From NCBI RefSeq assembly GCF_001905845.1, contig NZ_LIVZ01000012.1, positions 186,001 through 250,000 of the forward strand: a DNA stretch of 64,000 nt, read 5' to 3'. A model generated the notes under the pieces. That model worked only from the letters and a program-made list of their open reading frames with translations, did not search any database and had not been told where the DNA came from. Source of the stretch: Streptomyces sp. TSRI0107. Lineage in GTDB: Bacteria > Actinomycetota > Actinomycetes > Streptomycetales > Streptomycetaceae. Positions 26,900-35,550 of this stretch are shown here, one piece after another. The number at the start of each line of letters is the position of its first letter. The stretch's first letter is position 1. The position numbers and the translations under genes were made by a program.

Positions 26900-27865
26900 T
26901 CAGCGGGACCAGTAGTCCCGCTCCGGGAGTTCCACCCACACGTCCGGCGGGCCGACGATCGCTCGGGCGTCGGTCGGGCGGAGGCCGGTGTACGCGCAGG
27001 AGTAGGCGACGGCGTTGTGGCGGTAGAGGTAGGAGAACAGGACCTCCTCGGAGGTCGGGTCCGGGCCGGGGCCGCCGCCCGGGTGGAGGTCCCAGCCCTC
27101 GATGACGCCGTCCCGGGCGGTGCTGCCCTGGTTGCCGCTCTTGGGGTTGGCGTACAGGCCGTAGCTCACGGTGCCGACGGACAGCCGGGTGTGGACGCCC
27201 GGCATCGACGGCGCGTAGCCCCACGGCTGGGTCACGACGCAGCCGCCCGGCACGGTGGTGACGCCGACGAGCGCGAGGCTCTCGTCCAGGTCGTAGGAGT
27301 ACGGATCCTCCACGAGTTCGTCCACTTGCTCGCCGTCCGCCGGGGTCGCCTCCAGCCGCCGTATCGCCTCCTCGGCGTCGATTCCGGCGACGCACGCCAG
27401 CCCGATGCCCTCGGAGTGGAACCTGCCCAGCGCGGCGACGAGGCGCCTGCCCTCCTCGGCCGCCGCGCGTTCCGCGTCCGTCAGCCCGCGTTCGCCCTCC
27501 GGCAGCGGAAAGAGGCCGGGCGTCGGACCGGCCAGGCTCAGCCGCCCCGCCGACCAGCCGCCGACAAGCGGCCGCCAGGGGTCCGCGCCGGCCTCGGCCA
27601 GCGCCCGGGCGTTCTCGGTCCGGTCGGCGTGGACGGCCTCCCACAGCGCGGTCAACCCGTCCTCCATGGCGTCCACGTCCGTCACGCGCCGGGCCAGCTC
27701 CGCGACCACCTCCGGCGAGCCGAACAGCGCCGCCCGGTGCAGCGGCCGTCCCGTGCCCCACACATCGGGATCGGCGCCCTCGTCCAGCCGCCGGCGGATG
27801 TCGTCGTAGTCCTTCCAGCTGTCCCAGCGCACGCCTGCCCAGCCGTCGTTCCGATCTGTCACCAT
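26900..27865 (-). CDS. Ankyrin-repeat protein
   Basis: 321 residues. At ~30-110 there are two to three ankyrin-like repeats (GRPLHRAALFGSPEVVAELAR, DGLTALWEAVHADRTENARAL). The C-terminal ~180 residues contain no recognised domain but are rich in aromatic residues (EVLFSYLYRHNAVAYSCAY). No signal peptide. It probably mediates protein-protein contacts in the cytoplasm. ATG 27865 is directly followed by an in-frame GTG, and the G-rich upstream stretch fits either. Confidence 0.78.
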   Translation of the reverse strand: MVTDRNDGWAGVRWDSWKDYDDIRRRLDEGADPDVWGTGRPLHRAALFGSPEVVAELARRVTDVDAMEDGLTALWEAVHADRTENARALAEAGADPWRPLVGGWSAGRLSLAGPTPGLFPLPEGERGLTDAERAAAEEGRRLVAALGRFHSEGIGLACVAGIDAEEAIRRLEATPADGEQVDELVEDPYSYDLDESLALVGVTTVPGGCVVTQPWGYAPSMPGVHTRLSVGTVSYGLYANPKSGNQGSTARDGVIEGWDLHPGGGPGPDPTSEEVLFSYLYRHNAVAYSCAYTGLRPTDARAIVGPPDVWVELPERDYWSR

Positions 27866-27996
27866 GCCCCCTTCGGTCTTGCCGCGGGCGGCATCCGCGC
27901 CGCTCCGTGCGCCCACCCTCGCAGACGGGTCTGACAACGCCCCGCCCCGCACCGGCCGACGTGCGTGACCGGGGGTCCGGAGGCAGGCTGGGGACC

Positions 27997-28959
27997 ATGC
28001 CACGCAAGGGCGGACGCGGCCGGGACGACGGGCGGCTCGACGCGGAGGCGGTCCTCGACGAGCTGTACGCCACGCCTCCGTCCGGGTTCGTCGCGCGCCG
28101 GGAGGAACTGGCGGCCGCGGCCAGGACGGCGGGGCGTGCGGAGGACGCCCGGCGGATCCGCGCCGCCCGCCGGCCCACGCTGGCGGCCTGGGCGGCGAAC
28201 CTGCTGTGGCGCGCCGAGCCGGAGGAGAGCGGTCGGCTGCTGGAGCTGGGCGAGGCCCTGCGCGAGGCCTACCGGACACTGGACGACCCCGCCGCGATGA
28301 AGGAACTCACCGCTCGACGACGGCAGGTCGTGGCCGCGTTGTCCCGGCAGGCCGCACGGCTCGCCGACGAGGCCGGGAACCGGCTGTCCGCCGCCGCGCA
28401 ACAGGACGTCGCGGCCACCCTGCACGCCGTGCTCGCCGACGCCGACGCCGCCGGACAGTGGGCCACCGGCCGGCTGACCGGCGCGCTCAGCCCGCCGTCC
28501 ACTTTCGGAACCCCGGACCGCACGGAACCGTCCCCGGCCCCGTCCGGGAAGCCCGCCAAGGCGGCACCGGGAAAGCCGCCCGAGGACGAACTCGCCGAAC
28601 GCCGACGCGCCCGGCAGGAGCAGCTGGACAAGGCGCGCGCGGAGGCCGAGGCGGCCGAGGAGCGGCTGCGCGCACGACGGGAACGTCTGGCGGAGGCGGC
28701 GCAGTCGCTGGAAGGGGCCCGCGCGGCCCACGAAGAGGCCCGGCAGCAGGTCGACGCCGCCGAGCGCCGGCTGCGCGCCGCGCGCGAGGCACTGGAAGAG
28801 GCCGACCGGGCCCGAGGCGAGGCCGGGGAACTGCACCGCTCCGCCGTCGACGCCGTCGGCGACGCCGAACGGGAGGCACGCGCAGCGGAGGCGGAGGTGC
28901 GGCGTGCGGAGATCCGTACCAGGCGACGCACCGGGCGCGACGACCCGGCTAGTCGGTGA
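27997..28959 (+). CDS. Coiled-coil protein of unknown function
   Basis: 320 residues. First ~150 residues are helical with RPTLAAWAANLLWR; a Pro/Ser linker follows (~165-195); the last ~125 residues are an uninterrupted Ala/Arg/Glu coiled coil (AEERLRARRERLAEAAQSLE and similar). No membrane segment. This architecture is known from conserved hypothetical Streptomyces proteins; function is not established. The end overlaps the convergent O-methyltransferase gene by 11 bp. Confidence 0.75.
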   Translation: MPRKGGRGRDDGRLDAEAVLDELYATPPSGFVARREELAAAARTAGRAEDARRIRAARRPTLAAWAANLLWRAEPEESGRLLELGEALREAYRTLDDPAAMKELTARRRQVVAALSRQAARLADEAGNRLSAAAQQDVAATLHAVLADADAAGQWATGRLTGALSPPSTFGTPDRTEPSPAPSGKPAKAAPGKPPEDELAERRRARQEQLDKARAEAEAAEERLRARRERLAEAAQSLEGARAAHEEARQQVDAAERRLRAAREALEEADRARGEAGELHRSAVDAVGDAEREARAAEAEVRRAEIRTRRRTGRDDPASR

Positions 28960-29617
28960 CCAGGGCGAGGGTGAAACCGTCGTAGCCCTTCGCGCCGACG
29001 GTCTGCAGGGTGGTGGCCGTCAGCCGCGGGTGCTCGGCGATGAGTTCGGTGAAGCGGCGTACGCCCTGGACGCGGGGGTCGGTGTCGGCCGGGTCGGTGA
29101 CCGCGCCGTCCCGGACCACGTTGTCCCCGACGATGACGCTGCCCGGCCGGGTCAGCCGGAGCGCCCACTCCAGGTAGGCGGGGTTGGACGGCTTGTCGGC
29201 GTCGATGAAGACCAGGTCGAACGGGCCGGCGTCGTCCTTTTCGAGTGACGGCAGCGTGTCCAGCGCCTTCCCGACGCGCACGTCGACGAGGTGGTCGAGG
29301 CCGGCGCGGGCGAGGTTCCGCTCCGCGACGGCCGCGCACCGCTCGTCGGCCTCCAGCGTCACCAGCCGCCCGTCCTCCGGCAGGGCCCGGGCGAGCCAGA
29401 TCGTGCTGTAGCCGCCGAGCGTGCCGATCTCGAGGATCGTGCGGGCGCCCTGTATCCGGGCGAGCAGGTGCAGCAGCTTGCCCTGGTTGGGGGCGACCTG
29501 GTGCGGCGGGAGCGCCGCCGCGTCGCTGTCCGCGACGGCCCCGATGAGCGCGGCGTCCTCGTCCACCAGCAAGCCGTTGAAGTAGTCGTCGACGGCGGTC
29601 CAGGTCTGCTGCGACAC
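28949..29617 (-). CDS. Class I O-methyltransferase (catechol-OMT-like)
   Basis: 222 residues from GTG 29617, with AAAGGGA seven bases upstream; an ATG at 29641 would place the start beyond this site. Motifs: ILEIGTLGGYSTIWLAR (SAM loop), LEADERCAAVAERNL, DLVFIDADKPSN and SVIVGDNVV (metal-binding Asp residues). The family methylates catechols and related aromatics using Mg2+. Divergently transcribed from the HxlR-peroxiredoxin gene across a shared palindrome. Confidence 0.88.
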   Translation of the reverse strand: MSQQTWTAVDDYFNGLLVDEDAALIGAVADSDAAALPPHQVAPNQGKLLHLLARIQGARTILEIGTLGGYSTIWLARALPEDGRLVTLEADERCAAVAERNLARAGLDHLVDVRVGKALDTLPSLEKDDAGPFDLVFIDADKPSNPAYLEWALRLTRPGSVIVGDNVVRDGAVTDPADTDPRVQGVRRFTELIAEHPRLTATTLQTVGAKGYDGFTLALVTD

Positions 29618-29622
29618 AGTGG

Positions 29623-29661
29623 GTTCCCTTTCGATACTCACTAGGTTTTGAAAGGGAACCT
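29623..29661. promoter_or_regulatory. Large palindrome between O-methyltransferase and HxlR-peroxiredoxin genes
   Basis: GGTTCCCTTTC (29623-29633) and GAAAGGGAACC (29651-29661) are an exact 11-bp inverted repeat around 17 bp. A nested TAGGTT/AACCTA repeat overlaps the right arm. Position between divergent starts fits a binding site for the HxlR-type regulator controlling both genes. The left arm also carries the methyltransferase ribosome binding site. Confidence 0.55.
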
Positions 29662-29710
29662 ACTATGGGGCGGCGACACCCGGCCATCGGTTTCGGTGAG
29701 GAGTACGGCG

Positions 29711-30616
29711 ATGAGTCCACGGCGCGAAGCCGACGACGCCTGCGGCATCGCGCAGGCCGCCGCGGTCGTCGGCGACTGGTGGAGCCTGCTGGTCCTGCGG
29801 GAGATCGCCCGCGGCCACGTCCGCTTCGACCGGCTCGCCGAGGAACTGGGCGTCTCCCGCAAGGTCCTCACCGAGCGGCTGCGCGCCCTGACCGAGCATC
29901 AGGTGCTGGAACGCCGCCTCTACCAGGAGCGGCCGCCGCGCCACGAGTACGTCCTGACCGAGCAGGGCCGCGGCCTGCTGCCCGTCCTGGTCGCCCTTCA
30001 GGACTGGGCCGACCGCTGGCTCCTCGGCGACGGCACCCTCACCGGCCACGCCCCCGACGACGGCGCCGAGGCCCGCCGGGTCGCCGCCCTCGTGGGGGAG
30101 CCCGTCCCCGCCGGAATCCGCCTGCCCGGCACCGACGGCCGCGACCACGACCCCGTCTCCGCCGACGCCCGGGCCACGGTGCTGTTCGCCTACCCGGCCA
30201 CCGGCATCCCGGGCCTCCCCGCCGGCACCGCGGAACCGCCGGTCCCCGGCAGCGCCGGCTGCACCCTCGAGAACCGTCAGTTCCGCGCCGCCTGGGAGGA
30301 GTTCCGGGCCGCCGGGGTCGCCGTCCACGGCGTCAGCACCCAGACGCCCGCGGAACAGGCCGCCTTCGCCCGCGCCGAGGAACTGCCGTTCCCCCTGCTC
30401 TCCGACACCCGGCTCCACCTCACCGCCGCCCTGCGCCTGCCCGTCTTCCGCGCCGGGCAGGATCTGCGCGTCAAACGGCTGATCCTCGTCATCGGCCCCG
30501 ACCGGCGGATACGGCACACCCTGTTCCCCGTCCACGACATCCCCGCCGCCGTGACCCAGGCCCTCGCCCTCGCCAAGGCCGCCGCACCGTCTTGGGACGT
30601 CACGCTTCCCGGCTGA
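29711..30616 (+). CDS. HxlR-family regulator fused to a peroxiredoxin domain
   Basis: 301 residues from ATG 29711 with GTGAGGA upstream. Residues 1-105 are an HxlR winged helix (CGIAQAAAVVGDWWSLLVLRE, FDRLAEELGVSRKVLTERLR, EYVLTEQGRGLLPVL). Residues ~125-300 are a thioredoxin-fold peroxiredoxin of the BCP/PrxQ kind with GSAGCTLENRQFR, the peroxidatic-cysteine loop (Cys184). Only two cysteines are seen: Cys11, at the place where HxlR regulators carry their redox-sensing thiol, and Cys184. This suggests peroxide or electrophile detection through a thiol switch between domains (inference). Its 3' end overlaps the convergent hydrolase by 17 bp. Confidence 0.85.
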   Translation: MSPRREADDACGIAQAAAVVGDWWSLLVLREIARGHVRFDRLAEELGVSRKVLTERLRALTEHQVLERRLYQERPPRHEYVLTEQGRGLLPVLVALQDWADRWLLGDGTLTGHAPDDGAEARRVAALVGEPVPAGIRLPGTDGRDHDPVSADARATVLFAYPATGIPGLPAGTAEPPVPGSAGCTLENRQFRAAWEEFRAAGVAVHGVSTQTPAEQAAFARAEELPFPLLSDTRLHLTAALRLPVFRAGQDLRVKRLILVIGPDRRIRHTLFPVHDIPAAVTQALALAKAAAPSWDVTLPG

Positions 30617-31472
30617 GCCAGTTCCGCAGGGCGTTGGTGACCTGCGCGGGCCGCTCGTCCATGACCCAGTGGCCCGCGTCGTCGAGCATCGTCAGTTCGG
30701 CGCCGGGGATGTTCCGGGCGAGTTCCCGGGCGATCACCGGGCTGAGGTAGCCGTCCGCCCGGCCCCAGACGACCGCCGTCGGGCAGGCGATGTCACCGAG
30801 CCGACGGCGCAGTTCGGGCCGGACGCCGACGCGGTACTGCGCGAAGTAGTGCAGCAGCCAGCGGCGGCCCTCGGCGGTGTCCATCCAGCCGATGTAGTCG
30901 GTCAGCTGTTCCTCGTCGAGGTAGCCGCGCCGGACCAGCGAGCCCAGCGACCGCCGGTGCAGGGCGCCCAGGGGCAGCCGGGCCGCCGCCGGCCGCAGCA
31001 CGGGCGTCCGGCCCGCGATCGTCATCAGCCCGAACGCGGCCTTCCAGCGCGGCACGAACGTGCCGTGCGCACGGGTGTTGAGCAGCGCGAGCCGACGCAC
31101 CCGGCCGGGCCGGGCCTGGGCGAAGCCGAGGGCGACGAACCCGCCGTAGTCGTGCCCCACCAGATTGACGGTGGGGCAGCCGAGCGCGTCGAGCAGCCGG
31201 CCGAGCCGGGCGACCTCGGTGTCGTAGTCGAAGCGCAGGTGCAGTGGCCGGTCCGACCCGCCCCAGCCCAGCAGATCCGGTGCGATCACCCGGTGGTCCG
31301 CCGCCAGCGCCGGGACCTGGTGGCGCCAGCACGCGTGACTGGCCGGGTAACCGTGCAGCAGCAGGACCGGCTCGCCGTCGGACGGTCCCGACTCCCAGCA
31401 CGCGACCCGCGCGCCGTCCACCTCGACCGACCGCGCGCGCTCCGTCCGCGTCCCGGGGCCCTTCGTACTCAT
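30600..31472 (-). CDS. Alpha/beta hydrolase (epoxide hydrolase/dehalogenase-like)
   Basis: 290 residues. LLLHGYPASHACWRHQ carries the oxyanion HG motif; NLVGHDYGGFVAL has Asp in the nucleophile elbow, as in epoxide hydrolases and haloalkane dehalogenases rather than a Ser esterase; LDDAGHWVMDE contains the catalytic His. A lid region lies between. Cytoplasmic; substrate unknown. It is oriented toward the HxlR-peroxiredoxin gene. Confidence 0.86.
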   Translation of the reverse strand: MSTKGPGTRTERARSVEVDGARVACWESGPSDGEPVLLLHGYPASHACWRHQVPALAADHRVIAPDLLGWGGSDRPLHLRFDYDTEVARLGRLLDALGCPTVNLVGHDYGGFVALGFAQARPGRVRRLALLNTRAHGTFVPRWKAAFGLMTIAGRTPVLRPAAARLPLGALHRRSLGSLVRRGYLDEEQLTDYIGWMDTAEGRRWLLHYFAQYRVGVRPELRRRLGDIACPTAVVWGRADGYLSPVIARELARNIPGAELTMLDDAGHWVMDERPAQVTNALRNWLSREA

Positions 31473-31698
31473 CGTCTCTCCTCGTGGTTCACCCGCACGG
31501 CCGCGTCCCGCGCCGTGCCGGACCCGGCCTCGGGCGGCGGGCCCGCTGGTACAACGAAGCCCTTCGTGCTCCGTACTGACCGGGTACCCGCCCGGGTGAC
31601 CGCCACAAGGTGGTGCGGGGGCGCGGACGACCGCGTCCGCGCCCCCGTTCCGCGCCGTCAGCTCCTTCCGGATCGGCGCATTCCCTCCTGCCTACCCA
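31473..31698. other. Intergenic stretch before the glucarate promoter
   Basis: No gene is seen between the hydrolase start and the glucarate operon promoter. The hydrolase promoter must lie here, but I see no clear -35/-10 pair for it. Confidence 0.4.
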
Positions 31699-31727
31699 TT
31701 GACCTCGCGCGTCTACGTATCTAGCCT
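31699..31727 (+). promoter_or_regulatory. Promoter of the glucarate operon
   Basis: TTGACC (31699-31704), 17 bp spacer, TAGCCT (31722-31727): a good vegetative-type promoter. The -10 box overlaps the first operator repeat, so a bound regulator would block transcription. Confidence 0.6.
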
Positions 31728-31765
31728 CCGTCTCTATACGTAGACGTCGTCTTCATATGGAGACG
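31710..31765. promoter_or_regulatory. Three operator repeats at exact 19-bp spacing
   Basis: Three 18-bp sites of the form CGTCT-N8-AGACG start at 31710 (right half degenerate, AGCCT), 31729 and 31748. The second and third have both perfect half-sites. GTCTACGTAT and ATACGTAGAC also form a long perfect inverted repeat across sites 1 and 2. The 19-bp period is close to two helical turns. No regulator gene is adjacent; a GntR- or IclR-type protein encoded elsewhere is the probable ligand-responsive repressor (inference). Confidence 0.65.
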
Positions 31766-31785
31766 CTATCCATGGGAGTGGACAA

Positions 31786-32781
31786 GTGGACACGGACAGG
31801 ACGGACACGAAGGACTCGCAGAGCGCGCAGGACTCGCAGAGCGCGCGGGGCACCGCCGCCGTCGCCGGCCGGCTGAGGGAGGGGATGACGCGAGGCGTAC
31901 TGTCCTTCCCCCTGACCAGCTTCCGCGAGAACGGCGACCTGGACCCGGGCGCCTACCGCGCCTACCTCGAGCACCAGCTCGCCACCGCGCCGGGCGCCGT
32001 CTTCCCCGCCTGCGGCACCGGCGAGTTCACGGCGCTGGACGAGGACGAGTACCGCACCGTCGTCGGCACGGCCGTCGAGGTGACCCGCGGACGCTTCCCG
32101 GTCGTCGCCGGCATCGGCTACGGCTGGGCCCAGGCACTGCGGTTCGCCCGGGTCGCCGAGGACGTGGGCGCCGACGCCGCGCTCGTCCTCCCGCACTACC
32201 TGCTCCGGGCACCCCAGGACGGCCTGGTCGAGCAGCTGCGCAGGATCGCCGCCGGCACCCGGCTCCCGCTCGTCGCCTACCAGCGCGACCAGGTCGCCTT
32301 CACCGCCGGCAGCCTGCGCCGCATCGCCGCGATCCCCGGCGTCATCGGCCTGAAGGACGGCCACAGCGACCTCGACCGGCTGCGCCGCCTCACCCTCGCC
32401 GCCCCCGAGGACTTCCTGTTCTTCAACGGCGCCGCCACCGCCGAGATCCAGGCCCGCGCCTACGCAGCCGTCGGCGTCCCCGCCTACTCGTCCGCCGTCC
32501 ACGCCTTCGCCCCGGAGATCGCCCTCGCCTTCTTCACCGCCTTCCAGGCCGACGACACCGCCCGGATGGACGACCTCCTGCGCGGCTTCTACGTCCCCTT
32601 CGTCGAACTGCGCGACCGCCGTCCCGGCTACGCCGTCTCCCTCGTCAAGGCGGCGGCCCGGCTGCGCGACCTGCCCGTCGGCCCGGTCCGCGCCCCCCTC
32701 ACCGACCCCGGACCCGACGACCTCACCGACCTCCGCAAGCTCCTCGACCAAGGCCTCGACCTGGTCGGCGCCGAGCGCTGA
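31786..32781 (+). CDS. kdgD: 5-dehydro-4-deoxyglucarate dehydratase
   Basis: 331 residues, DHDPS/NAL superfamily TIM barrel. TRGVLSFPLTSFRENGDL and FPACGTGEFTAL fit the KdgD subfamily; IPGVIGLKDGHSDLDRL contains the Schiff-base lysine. It converts 5-dehydro-4-deoxy-D-glucarate to 2,5-dioxopentanoate with loss of water and CO2. First gene of an operon with a GntP permease and glucarate dehydratase, which supports the assignment strongly. GTG 31786 follows GGGAG by seven bases. The N-terminal repeat DSQSAQDSQSA is an extra tail. Confidence 0.9.
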   Translation: MDTDRTDTKDSQSAQDSQSARGTAAVAGRLREGMTRGVLSFPLTSFRENGDLDPGAYRAYLEHQLATAPGAVFPACGTGEFTALDEDEYRTVVGTAVEVTRGRFPVVAGIGYGWAQALRFARVAEDVGADAALVLPHYLLRAPQDGLVEQLRRIAAGTRLPLVAYQRDQVAFTAGSLRRIAAIPGVIGLKDGHSDLDRLRRLTLAAPEDFLFFNGAATAEIQARAYAAVGVPAYSSAVHAFAPEIALAFFTAFQADDTARMDDLLRGFYVPFVELRDRRPGYAVSLVKAAARLRDLPVGPVRAPLTDPGPDDLTDLRKLLDQGLDLVGAER

Positions 32782-32827
32782 CACCGCGGCGGAGACCGAC
32801 CAGCACAGTTCAAAGGGGAACTGCTCC

Positions 32828-34165
32828 ATGCCACTTGTCGTCGTCGGGATCAGCGTCCTGGTCCTGCTCCTCCTCATGACGAAGCTCCGGCTCAACGGCT
32901 TCGCCGCCCTCCTCCTGGTGGCCGTCGGCGTGGCCCTGGTGCGCGGGATACCGGCGGCGGAGATCCCGGACGTCCTGGCCGAGGGCATCGGGGGCCAGAT
33001 CGGGGACACCATGCTCACCATCGGCCTCGGTGCCATGGTCGGCCGGGTGATGGGGGACTCCGGCGCGGCCCAGCGCATCGCCACCAGGCTGCTGGACGTC
33101 TGCGGGCCGCGCGGGGTGCAGATCGCCATGGTGCTGACGGCCATGCTCATCGGCGTCACGATGTTCTACGAGGTCGCCTTCGTCATCATCGTGCCCGTCG
33201 CCTTCACCCTCGTCCGCGTCACCCGGTCGAACCTGCTGTGGGTGGGCCTGCCGATGTCCATCGCCCTGTCCACCATGCACAGCTTCCTGCCCCCGCACCC
33301 CGGCCCCACCGCGGTCGCCGCCACCTTCGACGCCTCCGTGGGACTCACCCTGTTCTACGGCCTGTTCGTCGCCGTCCCCGCCGGGGCGCTCGTCGCCCTG
33401 GTGTGGCCCCGGCTGCCGTTCGTCCGGGCGATGAACCCGTCCCTTCCCAAGGGCCTCGTCAGCGACCGGGTCTTCGAGGACGACGAGATGCCGGGCATCG
33501 GCTGGGCGCTGGCGGTCGCGCTGCTGCCGGTGGTGCTCATCGCGGGCGCCGCCGTGACCGACATGGCCACCTCGACCAGGAACGAGGTTGTGCACGCCGT
33601 CGAGTTCCTGGGCTCGGCCCCGGTCGCGCTGCTGCTCACGCTCCTCGTCGCCATCTGGGCCTTCGGGCCGCGCATCGGCCGCAGCCTCGCCGAGGTCAGC
33701 GCCTCCTGCAAGGGCGCGGCGCAGGCCATGGCGATGATCCTGCTGGTCATCGGGGCCGGCGGCGCCTTCAAACAGGTCCTGGTCGACGGCGGCATCTCCG
33801 AGTACATCAAGGACGCCACCCACGGCTGGTCGATCTCGCCGATCATCCTGGCCTGGCTCGTCGCCGCCATCCTCCGGGTCGCCCTCGGCTCAGCGACCGT
33901 CGCCGTCGTCACCGCCTCCGGTGTCGTCCTGCCGCTGGTCGCGGGCAGCGGCATCCACCCCGAGATCATGGTGCTCGCCGTCTCCTGCGGCTCGATCGCC
34001 TTCTCGCACGTCAACGACCCCGGCTTCTGGATGTTCAAGGAGTACTTCAACCTGTCGGTCCTCGACGCGATCAAGGCACGCACCACGTACACGACCGTGC
34101 TCGCCGTCCTCGGCCTGGGAGGTGTCCTGGCCCTGGAACGCGTCCTGGACGCCCTGAGCCTGTGA
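32828..34165 (+). CDS. GntP-family permease, probably for glucarate or a related sugar acid
   Basis: 445 residues with about 12 membrane helices. GntP hallmarks are present: TMLTIGLGAMVGRVMGDSG, SFLPPHPGPTAVA, and NDPGFWMFKEYFNLS near the C-terminus. The family imports gluconate and other sugar acids with protons. Its place between kdgD and gudD makes glucarate the likely substrate (inference). No separate promoter in the 46-bp gap. Confidence 0.88.
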   Translation: MPLVVVGISVLVLLLLMTKLRLNGFAALLLVAVGVALVRGIPAAEIPDVLAEGIGGQIGDTMLTIGLGAMVGRVMGDSGAAQRIATRLLDVCGPRGVQIAMVLTAMLIGVTMFYEVAFVIIVPVAFTLVRVTRSNLLWVGLPMSIALSTMHSFLPPHPGPTAVAATFDASVGLTLFYGLFVAVPAGALVALVWPRLPFVRAMNPSLPKGLVSDRVFEDDEMPGIGWALAVALLPVVLIAGAAVTDMATSTRNEVVHAVEFLGSAPVALLLTLLVAIWAFGPRIGRSLAEVSASCKGAAQAMAMILLVIGAGGAFKQVLVDGGISEYIKDATHGWSISPIILAWLVAAILRVALGSATVAVVTASGVVLPLVAGSGIHPEIMVLAVSCGSIAFSHVNDPGFWMFKEYFNLSVLDAIKARTTYTTVLAVLGLGGVLALERVLDALSL

Positions 34166-34205
34166 ACCCGGTCAACATCCCACTACCCCTGTAAGGACTC
34201 GCTCC

Positions 34206-35534
34206 ATGACCCAGCCCGTCGTCACCGGCTTCACCGTCTACCCGGTGGCAGGCCGCGACTCCATGCTGCTCAACCTCTCCGGCGCGCACGCCCCCTACTT
34301 CACCCGGAACATCCTGGTCGTCGAGGACTCCGAGGGCCGCACCGGACTCGGCGAGGTACCGGGCGGCGAGGAGATCACCCGTACCCTGCGCGAGGCCGGC
34401 CCCCTCGTCGTCGGCGCCCGCCTCGGCGACCACCAGCGTGTCCTGCGGACCGTGCGGGAACGGTTCGGCAGCCGCGACGACGGCGGCCGCGGCGAGCAGA
34501 CTTTCGACCTGCGCACGACCGTGCACGCCGTCACGGCCATCGAGTCGGCGCTGCTCGACCTGCTCGGGCAGCACCTGGAGGTCCCCGTCGCCGCACTGCT
34601 CGGCGACGGCAGACAGCGCGACTCCGTACGGGTCCTCGGCTACCTCTTCTACGTCGGCGACCCGGACCGCACCGACCTCGACTACCTCCGCGAGCCCGAC
34701 GCCGCCGTCGAGTGGTACCGCGTCCGCCGCGAGGAGGCGCTGACCCCGGAGGCGATCGTCCGCCAGGCGGAGGCCACCTACGCGCGGTACGGATTCCGCG
34801 ACTTCAAGCTCAAGGGCGGTGTCCTGCCCGGCGCGGAGGAGGTCAAGGCGGTCCAGGCACTGAAGGAACGCTTCCCCGAGGCCCGGATCACCCTCGACCC
34901 CAACGGCGCCTGGTCGCTGAAGGAGGCCGTCGAACTGTGCCGGCCCCTGCTCGGCACCCTCGCCTACGCCGAGGACCCGTGCGGCGCCGAGGACGGCTAC
35001 TCGGGCCGGGAGATCCTCGCCGAGTTCCGCCGTGCCACCGGACTGCCCACCGCCACCAACATGATCGCCACCGACTGGCGCCAGCTCACCCACGCCCTGG
35101 CCCTCCAGTCGGTCGACATCCCGCTCGCCGACCCGCACTTCTGGACCATGCAGGGCTCCGTGCGGGTGGCCCAGCTCTGCAACGCCATGGGCCTGACCTG
35201 GGGCTGCCACTCGAACAACCACTTCGACATCTCGCTGGCGATGATGGCCCACTGCGGGGCCGCCGCACCCGGCGACTACAACGCCCTGGACACCCACTGG
35301 ATCTGGCAGGAGGGCACGGAACGGCTCACCGTCGCACCCCCGAGGATCGTCGGCGGCGAGGTCGCGGTCGACGACACCCCCGGCCTCGGCCTCCGGCTCG
35401 ACCGGGAACGTCTGCTCGCGGCGCACGAGTTGTACCTCGAGCAGGGCCTCTCGGGCCGCGACGATGCCATCGGCATGCGCTACCTGGTGAAGGACTGGCG
35501 GTTCGACAACAAGCGCCCGTGCCTGGTGAGGTGA
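34206..35534 (+). CDS. gudD: Glucarate dehydratase
   Basis: 442 residues, enolase superfamily. FKLKGGVLPGAEEV carries the KxK-type catalytic lysines; RITLDPNGAWS and the downstream acidic residues form the Mg2+ site; WGCHSNNHFDISLAMMAH holds the catalytic His region characteristic of GlucD. It removes water from D-glucarate to give 5-dehydro-4-deoxy-D-glucarate, the substrate of the first gene in the operon. AAGGA precedes the ATG. Confidence 0.93.
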   Translation: MTQPVVTGFTVYPVAGRDSMLLNLSGAHAPYFTRNILVVEDSEGRTGLGEVPGGEEITRTLREAGPLVVGARLGDHQRVLRTVRERFGSRDDGGRGEQTFDLRTTVHAVTAIESALLDLLGQHLEVPVAALLGDGRQRDSVRVLGYLFYVGDPDRTDLDYLREPDAAVEWYRVRREEALTPEAIVRQAEATYARYGFRDFKLKGGVLPGAEEVKAVQALKERFPEARITLDPNGAWSLKEAVELCRPLLGTLAYAEDPCGAEDGYSGREILAEFRRATGLPTATNMIATDWRQLTHALALQSVDIPLADPHFWTMQGSVRVAQLCNAMGLTWGCHSNNHFDISLAMMAHCGAAAPGDYNALDTHWIWQEGTERLTVAPPRIVGGEVAVDDTPGLGLRLDRERLLAAHELYLEQGLSGRDDAIGMRYLVKDWRFDNKRPCLVR

Positions 35535-35550
35535 CCATCGACGCGCGTCC

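Noticed and set aside
30600..31472. Alpha/beta hydrolase as a serine esterase
   Set aside because: The nucleophile elbow has Asp (GHDYGG), not Ser.
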